Source: CAUPWF01 sp964369775 | GTDB lineage: Bacteria; Bacillota; Clostridia; Lachnospirales; Lachnospiraceae | Reading direction: 5' to 3' | DNA: 64,000 nucleotides | NCBI GenBank assembly: GCA_964369775.1 | Contig: CAYJHQ010000010.1 | Location: 12,063 to 76,062, forward strand | Shown: positions 44,339-53,371 of the stretch, in pieces | Position numbering within the stretch: position 1 is the first letter of the stretch | Layout of the letters: each line of letters starts with the position of its first letter | Position numbers and translations under genes: made by a program | Notes under the pieces: model-generated | Seen by the model: only the letters and a program-made list of their open reading frames with translations | The model's database searches: none | Told to the model about the DNA's origin: nothing

Positions 44339-46675
44339 ATGAGAGAGAGAAGACCTCAAAATTTTAATTGGAAATATACAATCGGATGGGAAAATGAGGA
44401 GTATGAAGTGGTCGATATTCCACATACCAATACAATGCTACCGCTGCATTATTTTGATGAGAAGATTATGCAATTCCAAAGTAAATATAAAAAAGAGATG
44501 TTGATAGAAAAGAGAGAGAACCAGATTGTAAAGTTACGATTTTATGGAGTACAAAATTCTTGTATCGTTAAATTGGACGGCACAGTAGTAGGCGAACATA
44601 AAGGAGGCTATGATGCATTTGATATTGAACTGACAAGTTATATTAAAGAGACAGGGAGATATTCTGTAGAAGTCTTAACAGATTCTAGCGAAGATCCTAA
44701 GATTCCACCTTTTGGAGGTGTGGTAGACTACTTGTGCTATGGAGGAATCTATAGAGAAGTGGAGTTATGGTATCTCCCAGTGAAGCATTTGGAACATCCA
44801 TTTGTGTACCCTACGTACGAAGATGGTTCTTGGCATGTAAATGTAGAGATTTTGGGCAAGAATCTGAAAGGTTATAGCGTAGCAGTAGAAATAGAAGGAC
44901 AAAAATTTGAAAATAAAATAGAAACAGAAAAACTTCTATGTAAACATAGAGTAGAAGGTGTAACAACTTGGGATATAGAAAGCCCAAGACTTTACGATGT
45001 GATACTGCAATTAAAAGATGGAGATGTACTAGATTGTACAACTGTAAGAATAGGATTTCGAACAACAGAATTTCGAAAAGATGGATTTTACCTTAATAAT
45101 AAAAAAGTGAAGATAAGAGGATTGAATCGCCATCAATCTTATGCCTACGTAGGATACGCTATGCCAGCTTCTATGCAAGTACAAGATGCTGACATTTTAA
45201 AGTATGATCTTGGTTGTAACTTGGTTCGAACAGCTCATTACCCACAGAGCCAACATTTTATAGAGCGATGCGATGAAATTGGTCTATTGGTGTTCACGGA
45301 GATACCGGGATGGCAACATATATCAGTGGATGAACAGTGGAGGAATTTGGTTTTAGATAATTGTGAAAATATGATTCTGCAATATCGAAATCATCCAAGT
45401 ATTATCATTTGGGGCGTACGTATCAACGAGAGCCAGGATGACAAAGACTTATATACAAAGACTAACGCAATAGCAAAGCAGTTGGATTCTACAAGGGCTA
45501 CGGGCGGAGTTCGATTTATTGATAAATCTGAATTGTTGGAAGATGTATATACTTTTAATGATTTTTCTCATACTGGCGATAATAGAGGTTTGCGTAAAAA
45601 GAGAGCGGTCACCTCGAATATGAAGAAATCATATCTGATTACAGAGTACAATGGCCATATGTATCCGACGAAGTCCTTTGACGATGAGCATCATAGAACT
45701 TCCCATGCACTTCGCCATGCAAATGTATTAGATGCAATGATGAGCGATGGTGAGATTGCAGGATGTATCGGCTGGTGTATGAACGATTACAATACTCATA
45801 AGGATTTTGGCAGTGGGGATAGAATATGTTATCACGGAGTGATGAATATATTCAGAATGCCTAAGCTTGCTTCATATGTATATGCAAGTCAACAAAATGA
45901 AAAGACGGTATTTAAATTGAATACGAACATGCAGATTGGAGAGCATGCAAAAGGGCAGATTGAAAAGATTGTTGCGTTCACAAATTGTGATGAAATAGAG
46001 CTATATAAGAATGGGGAGTTAGTAAAGCGATTTGATCGGACTATGGCAGTACATAAGGGTCTAGAAAATCCGCCGATTGTGATAGATGATTTAATTGGTG
46101 CTTTGATTTTAAAAAATGAAAATTACCCATTGGGATTAGCAAAAGGAGTAAAAGACTTATTGCTAGATGTAAATCGATATGGGATGGGTAATCTGCCATT
46201 AAAAACAAAGGCATTAGCTGGTTATTTGATGGTTAAGTATAAGTTGACAATGAATGAGTGCATACGACTTTATAACCAATATATCGGTAATTGGGGAATG
46301 GAATCGTTGGAATACAAACTGATAGCATATAAAAGAAATAATAAAGTTGCAGAAACAACGCTGGGTACGTATAAGGAGAAGAAATATTGTATACGATACT
46401 CTAGTACAACTTTAATAGAAAGTGACACATACGATGTTTTACAGGTATTTATTGAGGCAAAAGATCAAAATGGCCATACTTTAGATTATTATACGGAGCA
46501 GGTATGCGTAAGTGTAGAGGAAGGGATAGACGTATATGGACCAAAGAATTTCTGTATGACAGCAGGGCAAGCTAGTTTTTATATTAAGAGTTGCCAAAAG
46601 TCAGGAATCTTTGGTGTGACAGTTCAGATAGGCGAGGATAAATTCTTGCAGAAAGTAGAGGTCAAAATAGTATGA
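44339..46675 (+). CDS. Glycoside hydrolase family 2 (beta-galactosidase/glucuronidase-type)
   Basis: 778 residues. The N-terminal sugar-binding and Ig-like domains (KLRFYGVQNSCIVKLDGTVV; GGIYREVELWYLP) precede the TIM barrel. Acid/base Glu364 lies in IIIWGVRINESQDD and nucleophile Glu436 in LITEYNGHMYPTK. No signal peptide is present, so it works inside the cell on an imported disaccharide or glycoside. It is followed by a GPH-type transporter gene that overlaps by four bases and by an alpha-galactosidase remnant, pointing to a galactoside pathway. Confidence 0.9.
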   Translation: MRERRPQNFNWKYTIGWENEEYEVVDIPHTNTMLPLHYFDEKIMQFQSKYKKEMLIEKRENQIVKLRFYGVQNSCIVKLDGTVVGEHKGGYDAFDIELTSYIKETGRYSVEVLTDSSEDPKIPPFGGVVDYLCYGGIYREVELWYLPVKHLEHPFVYPTYEDGSWHVNVEILGKNLKGYSVAVEIEGQKFENKIETEKLLCKHRVEGVTTWDIESPRLYDVILQLKDGDVLDCTTVRIGFRTTEFRKDGFYLNNKKVKIRGLNRHQSYAYVGYAMPASMQVQDADILKYDLGCNLVRTAHYPQSQHFIERCDEIGLLVFTEIPGWQHISVDEQWRNLVLDNCENMILQYRNHPSIIIWGVRINESQDDKDLYTKTNAIAKQLDSTRATGGVRFIDKSELLEDVYTFNDFSHTGDNRGLRKKRAVTSNMKKSYLITEYNGHMYPTKSFDDEHHRTSHALRHANVLDAMMSDGEIAGCIGWCMNDYNTHKDFGSGDRICYHGVMNIFRMPKLASYVYASQQNEKTVFKLNTNMQIGEHAKGQIEKIVAFTNCDEIELYKNGELVKRFDRTMAVHKGLENPPIVIDDLIGALILKNENYPLGLAKGVKDLLLDVNRYGMGNLPLKTKALAGYLMVKYKLTMNECIRLYNQYIGNWGMESLEYKLIAYKRNNKVAETTLGTYKEKKYCIRYSSTTLIESDTYDVLQVFIEAKDQNGHTLDYYTEQVCVSVEEGIDVYGPKNFCMTAGQASFYIKSCQKSGIFGVTVQIGEDKFLQKVEVKIV

Positions 46676-47760
46676 AACTAAGCACAAAGATATGTTATGG
46701 ATATGGGGCCGTAGCTTCCAACTTTGTATACGCATTTGTAGCAGGGTTTTTGATGTATTATTACAATGAAGTATTAGGAATTAGCTCTATATTCATAGGA
46801 ACTCTTTTTATGGTTGCACGTATTTTCGATGCTTTTAACGATCCTATTATGGGAATTATTGTCAGTAAGACAAAAAGTAGATTCGGGCGTTTTCGCCCAT
46901 GGATATTATCTGGAATTGTTATGAACTCATTGGTGATTGTAATTATGTTTAATCTTCCGATTTTTGAGAACCATACAACTCTTTTGGTAATGTCTTCAGT
47001 AATGTATATTCTTTGGGGGATGACATATACAGTAATGGATATTCCTTTTTGGAGCTTGATTCCTGTTTTAACAAATGATATGAAAGAGAGAGAAACGATA
47101 TCAGTGATTGCAAGAAGTTGCGCAGGTCTTGGGTATGCGGTTATCTCGACGGCTACGCTGTTATTGGTAAAAGTGTTAGGCTCTGGAAATGAACATGTAG
47201 GATTTGGGTATTTATCTATAATTGTAGCTTTATGTTTTACATTGAGTGGTGTAATACTTTTTTTAAAAGTAGAAGAGAAATCTAGTGAAAATATCAAAAC
47301 GCATACAGTTAAAGAGATGTTTCAGATGCTGATAAAAAATGACCAAGCACTTATTATAGTAGTCGCAATTGTTGTATTTAATGCATCCTTGTTTCTTACA
47401 CAGAATTTAGCGATATACTTCTTTAAGTATGATATTAAAAATGCAGATCTCTTTGGTGTGTTTAGTGCGATAGGTGGTGCGTTTCAGATTTTAGCGATGA
47501 TGAGTCTTCCAACGCTTAGAAAGCGATTTAGCAGAAGACAGATATTTACAGGGGCATTAGTGCTTACAATTATTGGTTACATAGGACTTTTTATGCTACC
47601 TGCGCTAGGGATTAAGAGTATTGTACCGCTTTGTGTTATGGCTAGTATTATCTTTGCCGGGTTTGGACTAGCAACAGTGCTGACCACTATCTTTTTGTCA
47701 GATTGCGTGGATTATGGGGAGTGGACAAGAAAAAATTTCCAAATGGGTTGGCTGGATTAG
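46672..47760 (+). pseudogene. GPH-family sugar:sodium symporter, C-terminally truncated
   Basis: 362 residues against about 450 in MelB/GPH proteins. The start (MKLSTKICYGYGAVASNFVYAF, to residue 22) and the NDPIMG and KSRFGRFRPWIL motifs are normal. Similarity ends at SDCVDYGEW, which in the family is followed by a further 90 or so residues with two or three membrane segments. Here it runs only seven more foreign residues (FQMGWLD region) and stops. The foreign part is frame-shifted alpha-galactosidase sequence. This is best explained by a deletion joining the two genes near 47721. Confidence 0.8.
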
Positions 47761-48902
47761 CGAAGAAAATTAACAATATAGGAATAGATTTTGGCTTGTG
47801 GATAGAACCTGAGATGATAAATCAAGATTCAGATTTGTATCGTGCGCATCCTGAGTATGCGGTAAAGGTAGATGAACATTTTCAGCTAGGCAGAAACCAA
47901 TTGCTTCTGGATTTGTCAAATCCTGAAGTGGTAGAATATTTAAAAAAGACCTTTTTCAATGTGTTAAATAGTGCTAATATTTCGTATGTGAAATGGGATA
48001 TGAATAGAATTTTTAGTGATATGAATGGAAAAACGTTAACTCATCAAGGAAAGTTTTTCCATGAGTACCAAAAAGGTTTGGTAAGATTGTATCAGTATTT
48101 AACCCAGTCATTTCCACAGATATTATTTGAAAACTGTGCCAGTGGAGGGAATCGATTTGATTTAGGAATGCTTTGTTTTAGCCCACAAATTTGGGTGAGC
48201 GATAATACAGATGCCTGGGAGAGAAGTAAAATTATGAAAAATCTACTTTTGGGATATCCGCAATCCACAATGGGAGCACATGTAAGTGATACTATTAATC
48301 ACCAGACGCTTAGAAAGGTGCCTCTTGCGACACGATTTCATATGAATTGTTTTGGGGTGTTAGGATATGAGTTGAATTTACCGTTGCTATCTAAGGAAGA
48401 ATTAGTTGAGATTGCGATGCAGATAGAATTTTATAAAAAGTATAGGAATATGTTTCTGTACGGCGAGGTAGAAGTTATAGAACGAAAAACATGTAAACAG
48501 TACAATGTGTGGAATGAGGAGTTAGGGCAAGGGGCTATTATGGTGATCCAAGGTCTTTGTGAGGCACAAATGCCATCTATGAAAGTGAAATTCCCATTTT
48601 GTCCAAAGGGGAAGACGTTAAGGGTAGAAAAACGCCCACACAAAATCAGTATTAAAGATTTTGGTGGACTGATTGGGATGATTTCACCCATCAGCATGAA
48701 ACAAGATGGGATCATTCATAATATTGTAGATAAAGTCTATAAGATGGAGACTGAAAGCCAGTCTTTTGTAATCACACCTCAACAGCTACACCTAGCAGGT
48801 GTCCAGTTAGCTCCAGCTTTTTCAGGCGCAGGATATAACGATAAAACTAGGCTATTTCGAGATTTTGACTCTAGGCTGTATATCGTGGAGCGGATAGGGT
48901 AA
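47703..48902 (+). pseudogene. GH36 alpha-galactosidase, N-terminally truncated by the same deletion
   Basis: About 394 residues of a GH36 enzyme of roughly 730. The match begins at VDKKKFPNGLAGLAKK and continues FGLWIEPEMINQDSDLY, HPEYAVKVD, YVKWDMNR (nucleophile Asp) and VSDNTDAWERSKI (acid/base Asp). The N-terminal beta-supersandwich and first barrel strands are missing, and there is no ribosome site for the nominal TTG start. The two catalytic residues are kept, but the protein is unlikely to fold alone. See the junction feature. Confidence 0.8.
47713..47730 (+). other. Deletion junction between GPH symporter and GH36 genes
   Basis: The GPH frame reads VDYGEWT and the GH36 frame VDKKKFPNGL over the same bases (GGAGTGGACAAG). 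The shared short sequence is compatible with microhomology. About 90 symporter codons and 330 enzyme codons are missing, suggesting a 1.2-1.3 kb deletion. Confidence 0.65.
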
Positions 48903-48917
48903 AGATAATTGTAGGGA

Positions 48918-49805
48918 TTACAGCCCTAGACTCCAGATATTATTAATCTGCGACTCTAGGGTGTCATAAGCCCAAGCTTGTTCAGAGATTGCACGACTGT
49001 TAGGGTCAAGAATCTTGAATCCGTCATCGTCATATCCAGAAATCACCATATAATGGCCAGAGGTTGTAAAGTCTCCAGGTCCTACGACAATAACAAGTAG
49101 ATTGCCAGAATCTAATTCTTCTTTCATCTCATTTTCTGATAAAGGGACTTCTTTTGAAGACAGTCCAATGGTAGAGGCACCTCTGCTAAACAATTCCCAA
49201 GAACTTCCATCATCTGCTACGCTATAGCCGTTTTCAATGGAAAACTCGGCTAAGAATTTAGGAGATAATTCAGGGTCATCAAGGAAGTGGAGTGCAACCA
49301 TAGATAAGCAAGTTGGACCGCAGCCTGTATATCCAACAAGACCATTGCCGTATGGCAAGTACCCCCATCTCTTATCCCATTGCATAAGGTATGGAACCTC
49401 TTCGGAATCAACCTCCTCAGTTAAGTCAATTGGAAAATCTTCATCTTTATCTTCTGGATAGTAGTACACATATTCAATTGTTTCAGGGTTTGTGGTAGCT
49501 AGTTCTTTTAACTCAGTCGGATATTCATCACTGTCTTCGATTTCCTTTAATCTAGTTACATTTAGAACGGCATCTGCATTGTTATAAATATCAACGACGG
49601 AACTAGAAGCGACTCCAGTTACATTGCCAGAAGCAACGCTTTGGGCAGCGTCTGAACCGAAAATAAGGTTAAATAGCCAAACTAAAAGCGATATAATTAA
49701 TATTAGTATTACCAAAAGAATTGAAAAGCGAATAATCATTTTTTTTCGCCTTCTTTTTAAACGATTTAATCTTCGTTGATTACGGTGTTGTCGTACAGTA
49801 GTCAT
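48918..49805 (-). CDS. C39-like cysteine peptidase family protein, membrane-anchored
   Basis: 295 residues. A basic N-terminus (NQRRLNRLKRRRKK) precedes a membrane segment (about 24-48). A linker then leads to a C39-like domain with VPYLMQWDKRWGYLPYGN, TGCGPTCLSMVA holding the catalytic Cys and SGHYMVISGYDDDGFKILDPN holding the His and Asn/Asp. The family includes secreted cysteine peptidases. Substrate unknown; a role on cell-surface peptides is possible. Confidence 0.88.
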   Translation of the reverse strand: MTTVRQHRNQRRLNRLKRRRKKMIIRFSILLVILILIISLLVWLFNLIFGSDAAQSVASGNVTGVASSSVVDIYNNADAVLNVTRLKEIEDSDEYPTELKELATTNPETIEYVYYYPEDKDEDFPIDLTEEVDSEEVPYLMQWDKRWGYLPYGNGLVGYTGCGPTCLSMVALHFLDDPELSPKFLAEFSIENGYSVADDGSSWELFSRGASTIGLSSKEVPLSENEMKEELDSGNLLVIVVGPGDFTTSGHYMVISGYDDDGFKILDPNSRAISEQAWAYDTLESQINNIWSLGL

Positions 49806-49887
49806 AGATTCGACTCCTCCTCAAAAAAATTCATTTGGAAAGATTATATCACAAAATCCACATAATGTGGAAAAAATATATAAACCC

Positions 49888-49917
49888 TTGACGTAATAAG
49901 GGATTCATTGATATAAT
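49888..49917 (+). promoter_or_regulatory. Promoter of the ileS T-box leader
   Basis: TTGACG at 49888 and TATAAT at 49912 with 18-base spacing, just upstream of the T-box RNA. Confidence 0.8.
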
Positions 49918-49924
49918 TTAGAAC

Positions 49925-50165
49925 AGACAGTAAAAGACGTTGACGAAGACAGTAGAAGATATTTGAAAGATACAGCGAGTTGGGGATGGTGAAAGCCCGA
50001 TACGACTAGAATATTTTTGAAGATCACTTTCGAGTTGCATCTACTGAAAAAAGTAGTAAGTGATGCCGATAATCCCGCGTTAAGGGAGAACATATGATAG
50101 TATGTGTAATAGGTGGTATAACGAAGTATGTCCTCGTCCTTTTACAAGGGTGAGGTTTTTTTGTG
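49925..50165 (+). ncRNA. T-box riboswitch (tRNA-Ile) upstream of ileS
   Basis: Stem I elements are clear: GACGAAGACAGTAGA at the base, GGATGGTGAAAGCCCGATA near the apex and a specifier loop TGAAGATCACTTTCGAG with ATC (Ile) at 50023-50025. The T-box itself is AATAGGTGGTATAACG at 50108-50123, a variant of the usual AGGGTGGTACCGCG. The terminator (50132-50161) follows. Uncharged tRNA-Ile would stabilise the antiterminator and switch on ileS. Confidence 0.95.
50132..50162 (+). terminator. T-box-controlled terminator of ileS
   Basis: CCTCGTCCTT and AAGGGTGAGG form the stem, followed by a T-run. It is an alternative to the antiterminator helix of the T-box. Confidence 0.9.
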
Positions 50166-50235
50166 TTTTCTATGTACTTTTTTAGAATTAAGAAATGATT
50201 AAGAAGCAATAGCTTTATAATATTAGGAGGAAGAG

Positions 50236-53200
50236 ATGTATAATAAGGTTTCAACAGATTTAAAGTTTGTAGAGAGAGAAAAAAATGTAGAGAAGTTTTG
50301 GCAAGAAAATGATATCTTTAACAAGAGTTTGGAGTCGAGAAAAGAAGGGGAGACGTATACCTTTTATGATGGACCGCCTACAGCGAATGGGAAACCACAT
50401 ATTGGACACGTTTTAACTCGTGTTATTAAAGATATGATTCCGCGTTATCGCACAATGAAAGGGTACATGGTTCCAAGAAAAGCAGGATGGGATACACATG
50501 GACTTCCAGTTGAGTTAGAAGTTGAAAAGTTATTAGGAATCAACGGAAAAGATCAGATTGAAGAATATGGGCTAGAGCCATTTATCGATCACTGCAAGCA
50601 AAGTGTGTGGAAATACAAAGATATGTGGGAAGACTTTTCTTCAACGGTTGGATTTTGGGCAGATATGGAAAACCCATATGTAACTTACCACGATGACTAT
50701 ATCGAATCAGAGTGGTGGGCGCTTAAGCAGATATGGAATAAAGATTTACTGTATAAAGGGTATAAGATTGTACCGTATTGTCCTCGTTGTGGAACGCCGC
50801 TATCTAGTCATGAAGTAGCTCAAGGGTATAAGGACGTAAAAGAGAGATCGGCGATCGTTCGTTTTAAAGTAGTGGGAGAAGATGCCTATATTCTTGCGTG
50901 GACGACTACTCCTTGGACACTTCCTTCAAATGTGGCACTTTGTGTTAATCCGGAAGAAGTATACGTAAAGGTAAAGAAGGATGAATATACTTATTATATG
51001 GCTGAGGCTTTACTAGAGAAAGTGCTAGGTGAAGGATATGAAGTATTAGAAGTTTATAAAGGAAAAGAATTAGAGCACAAGGCGTATGAGCCACTATTCA
51101 CATACGATGTTGACGTATTGAATGGAAAAAAAGCACATTTTATCACTTGTGATTCGTATGTTACGTTGACAGATGGTACAGGAATCGTTCATATTGCACC
51201 AGCATTTGGTGAAGATGATGCAAATGTAGGAAGAGCGAATGACTTACCATTCGTTCAATTAGTTGATGAAAAAGGTGAGATGACAGAAGTGACTCCATGG
51301 GCAGGGCAATTTTGTAAAGCAGCAGATAAAGCGATACTTGTTGACTTAGAAAAGGCAGGTCTTTTATTTGACGCACCAAATTATGAGCACAGTTATCCAC
51401 ACTGTTGGAGATGCGATACACCACTTATTTACTATGCGCGTGAATCTTGGTTTATCAAGATGACAGCAGTAAAAGAAGATTTAATCCGCAATAACAATAC
51501 TATAAACTGGATTCCAGAAAACATTGGAAAAGGTCGTTTTGGAGATTGGTTAGAAAATGTACAAGATTGGGGAATCAGCCGAAACAGATATTGGGGAACA
51601 CCTCTAAATATCTGGGAGTGTGAGTGTGGACACATGCATTCAATCGGAAGTAAAGAGGAATTGAAAAGTCTTTCAGATAATTGTGGAGAAGAAGTAGAAT
51701 TACACAGACCATTTATTGATGAAGTGACAATCAAGTGTGAGAAATGTGGTGGACAGATGAACCGTGTACCAGAAGTAATCGATTGCTGGTTTGATAGTGG
51801 GGCGATGCCATTTGCACAACATCACTATCCATTTGAGAATAAAGAAGTATTTGAGCAACAGTTCCCAGCTAACTTTATCTCAGAAGGAGTGGATCAGACG
51901 AGAGGATGGTTTTATTCATTACTAGCGATTTCTACTTTGATTTTTAATGAAGCGCCTTACAAGAATGTTTTGGTGCTTGGACACGTTCAAGATGAGAATG
52001 GTCAGAAGATGAGCAAGTCAAAAGGAAACGCAGTAGACCCATTTGAAGCGTTAGAAGAGTACGGAGCAGATGCAATTCGTTGGTATTTCTATGTAAATAG
52101 TGCACCTTGGTTACCAAACCGTTTTCATGGAAAAGCCGTAATCGAAGGACAGCGAAAGTTTATGGGAACTCTTTGGAATACCTACGCATTTTTCGTTCTT
52201 TATGCGAATATAGATGAGTTTGAGGCTACAAAATATTCTTTAGACTATGAGAAATTGCCAGTAATGGACAAATGGTTATTGTCTAAATTAAATACACTGA
52301 TAAAACTTGTTGATAATAACTTAGAAAATTATAAGATTCCAGAAAGTGCAAGATTGTTGCAAGACTTTGTAGACGATATGAGCAACTGGTATGTGAGAAG
52401 AAGCCGTGAGCGTTTCTGGGCAAAAGGAATGGAGCAAGATAAGATAAACGCGTACATGACACTTTACACAGCATTAGTGACAGTGAGCAAGTTGGCGGCG
52501 CCTTTAATTCCATTTATGACAGAGGATATCTATCAGAATCTAGTGTGCAGCATCAACAAAACAGCTCCAGAGAGTATCCATCTATGTGATTATCCGGTGG
52601 CAGATGAAGCTATGATTGATATAGAGCTAGAGAACAACATGGATGAAGTATTGAAGTTAGTTGTTATGGGTAGAGCTTGTAGAAATACAGCAAATATCAA
52701 GAATCGCCAGCCAATTGGCCAGATGTTTGTAAAAGCAGAATTTGATCTTCCAGAATTCTATCAAGAAATTGTAACAGAAGAGCTAAATGTAAAAGGAATT
52801 AAATTTACAGAAGACGTACGTGATTTTACAACTTATTCATTCAAACCACAGATGAGAACAGTAGGGCCAAAGTATGGAAAGTTACTAGGACAGATTAAAG
52901 AAGCATTGCTTTCTTTAGAAGGAAACAACGCGATGGATGAGTTAAATGAATCTGGCGTGTTAAAACTTTCTGTTAACGGAGAAGATGTAGCATTATCAAA
53001 AGAGGATTTATTAATCGACACAGCACAGATGGAAGGGTACGTATCAGAGAATGATAATGGAATTACAGTAGTATTAGATACGAATTTGACAGAAGAATTA
53101 CTAGAAGAAGGATTTGTAAGAGAGATTATAAGTAAGATTCAAACGATGAGAAAAGAAGCCGATTTCGAAGTTATGGATAAGATTAAAGTTACTTATGAAG

Positions 53201-53352
53201 GAACAGATGTAGCAAATAAAATATTTGATAAATTTGGCTCACAAATTGGTGACGAAGTTCTTGCAAATGAAGTTACAAAAAGCAACCCAGAGGGATATGT
53301 TAAGGAATGGAAAATTAATGGGGAACATGTGACATTAGGTGTAATGAAATAA
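50236..53352 (+). CDS. ileS: Isoleucyl-tRNA synthetase
   Basis: 1038 residues. HIGH motif at residues 54-58 (KPHIGHVL), KMSKS at 591-595 (GQKMSKSKGN), an editing domain between, and an anticodon-binding C-terminal domain. The length and segments such as DGPPTANGKPHIGHV and SAPWLPNRFHGKAVIEGQRK resemble the longer type 2 (eukaryote-like) IleRS, which is often mupirocin-tolerant. Ribosome site AGGAGG. It is controlled by the T-box upstream. Confidence 0.97.
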   Translation: MYNKVSTDLKFVEREKNVEKFWQENDIFNKSLESRKEGETYTFYDGPPTANGKPHIGHVLTRVIKDMIPRYRTMKGYMVPRKAGWDTHGLPVELEVEKLLGINGKDQIEEYGLEPFIDHCKQSVWKYKDMWEDFSSTVGFWADMENPYVTYHDDYIESEWWALKQIWNKDLLYKGYKIVPYCPRCGTPLSSHEVAQGYKDVKERSAIVRFKVVGEDAYILAWTTTPWTLPSNVALCVNPEEVYVKVKKDEYTYYMAEALLEKVLGEGYEVLEVYKGKELEHKAYEPLFTYDVDVLNGKKAHFITCDSYVTLTDGTGIVHIAPAFGEDDANVGRANDLPFVQLVDEKGEMTEVTPWAGQFCKAADKAILVDLEKAGLLFDAPNYEHSYPHCWRCDTPLIYYARESWFIKMTAVKEDLIRNNNTINWIPENIGKGRFGDWLENVQDWGISRNRYWGTPLNIWECECGHMHSIGSKEELKSLSDNCGEEVELHRPFIDEVTIKCEKCGGQMNRVPEVIDCWFDSGAMPFAQHHYPFENKEVFEQQFPANFISEGVDQTRGWFYSLLAISTLIFNEAPYKNVLVLGHVQDENGQKMSKSKGNAVDPFEALEEYGADAIRWYFYVNSAPWLPNRFHGKAVIEGQRKFMGTLWNTYAFFVLYANIDEFEATKYSLDYEKLPVMDKWLLSKLNTLIKLVDNNLENYKIPESARLLQDFVDDMSNWYVRRSRERFWAKGMEQDKINAYMTLYTALVTVSKLAAPLIPFMTEDIYQNLVCSINKTAPESIHLCDYPVADEAMIDIELENNMDEVLKLVVMGRACRNTANIKNRQPIGQMFVKAEFDLPEFYQEIVTEELNVKGIKFTEDVRDFTTYSFKPQMRTVGPKYGKLLGQIKEALLSLEGNNAMDELNESGVLKLSVNGEDVALSKEDLLIDTAQMEGYVSENDNGITVVLDTNLTEELLEEGFVREIISKIQTMRKEADFEVMDKIKVTYEGTDVANKIFDKFGSQIGDEVLANEVTKSNPEGYVKEWKINGEHVTLGVMK

Positions 53353-53371
53353 AGTCAAAGGAGCGTAAATT

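Noticed and set aside
46761..47297. A 178-residue minus-strand open frame inside the GPH symporter
   Set aside because: It is antisense to an obvious transporter, its composition follows from the membrane-protein codons, and no start signal is seen.
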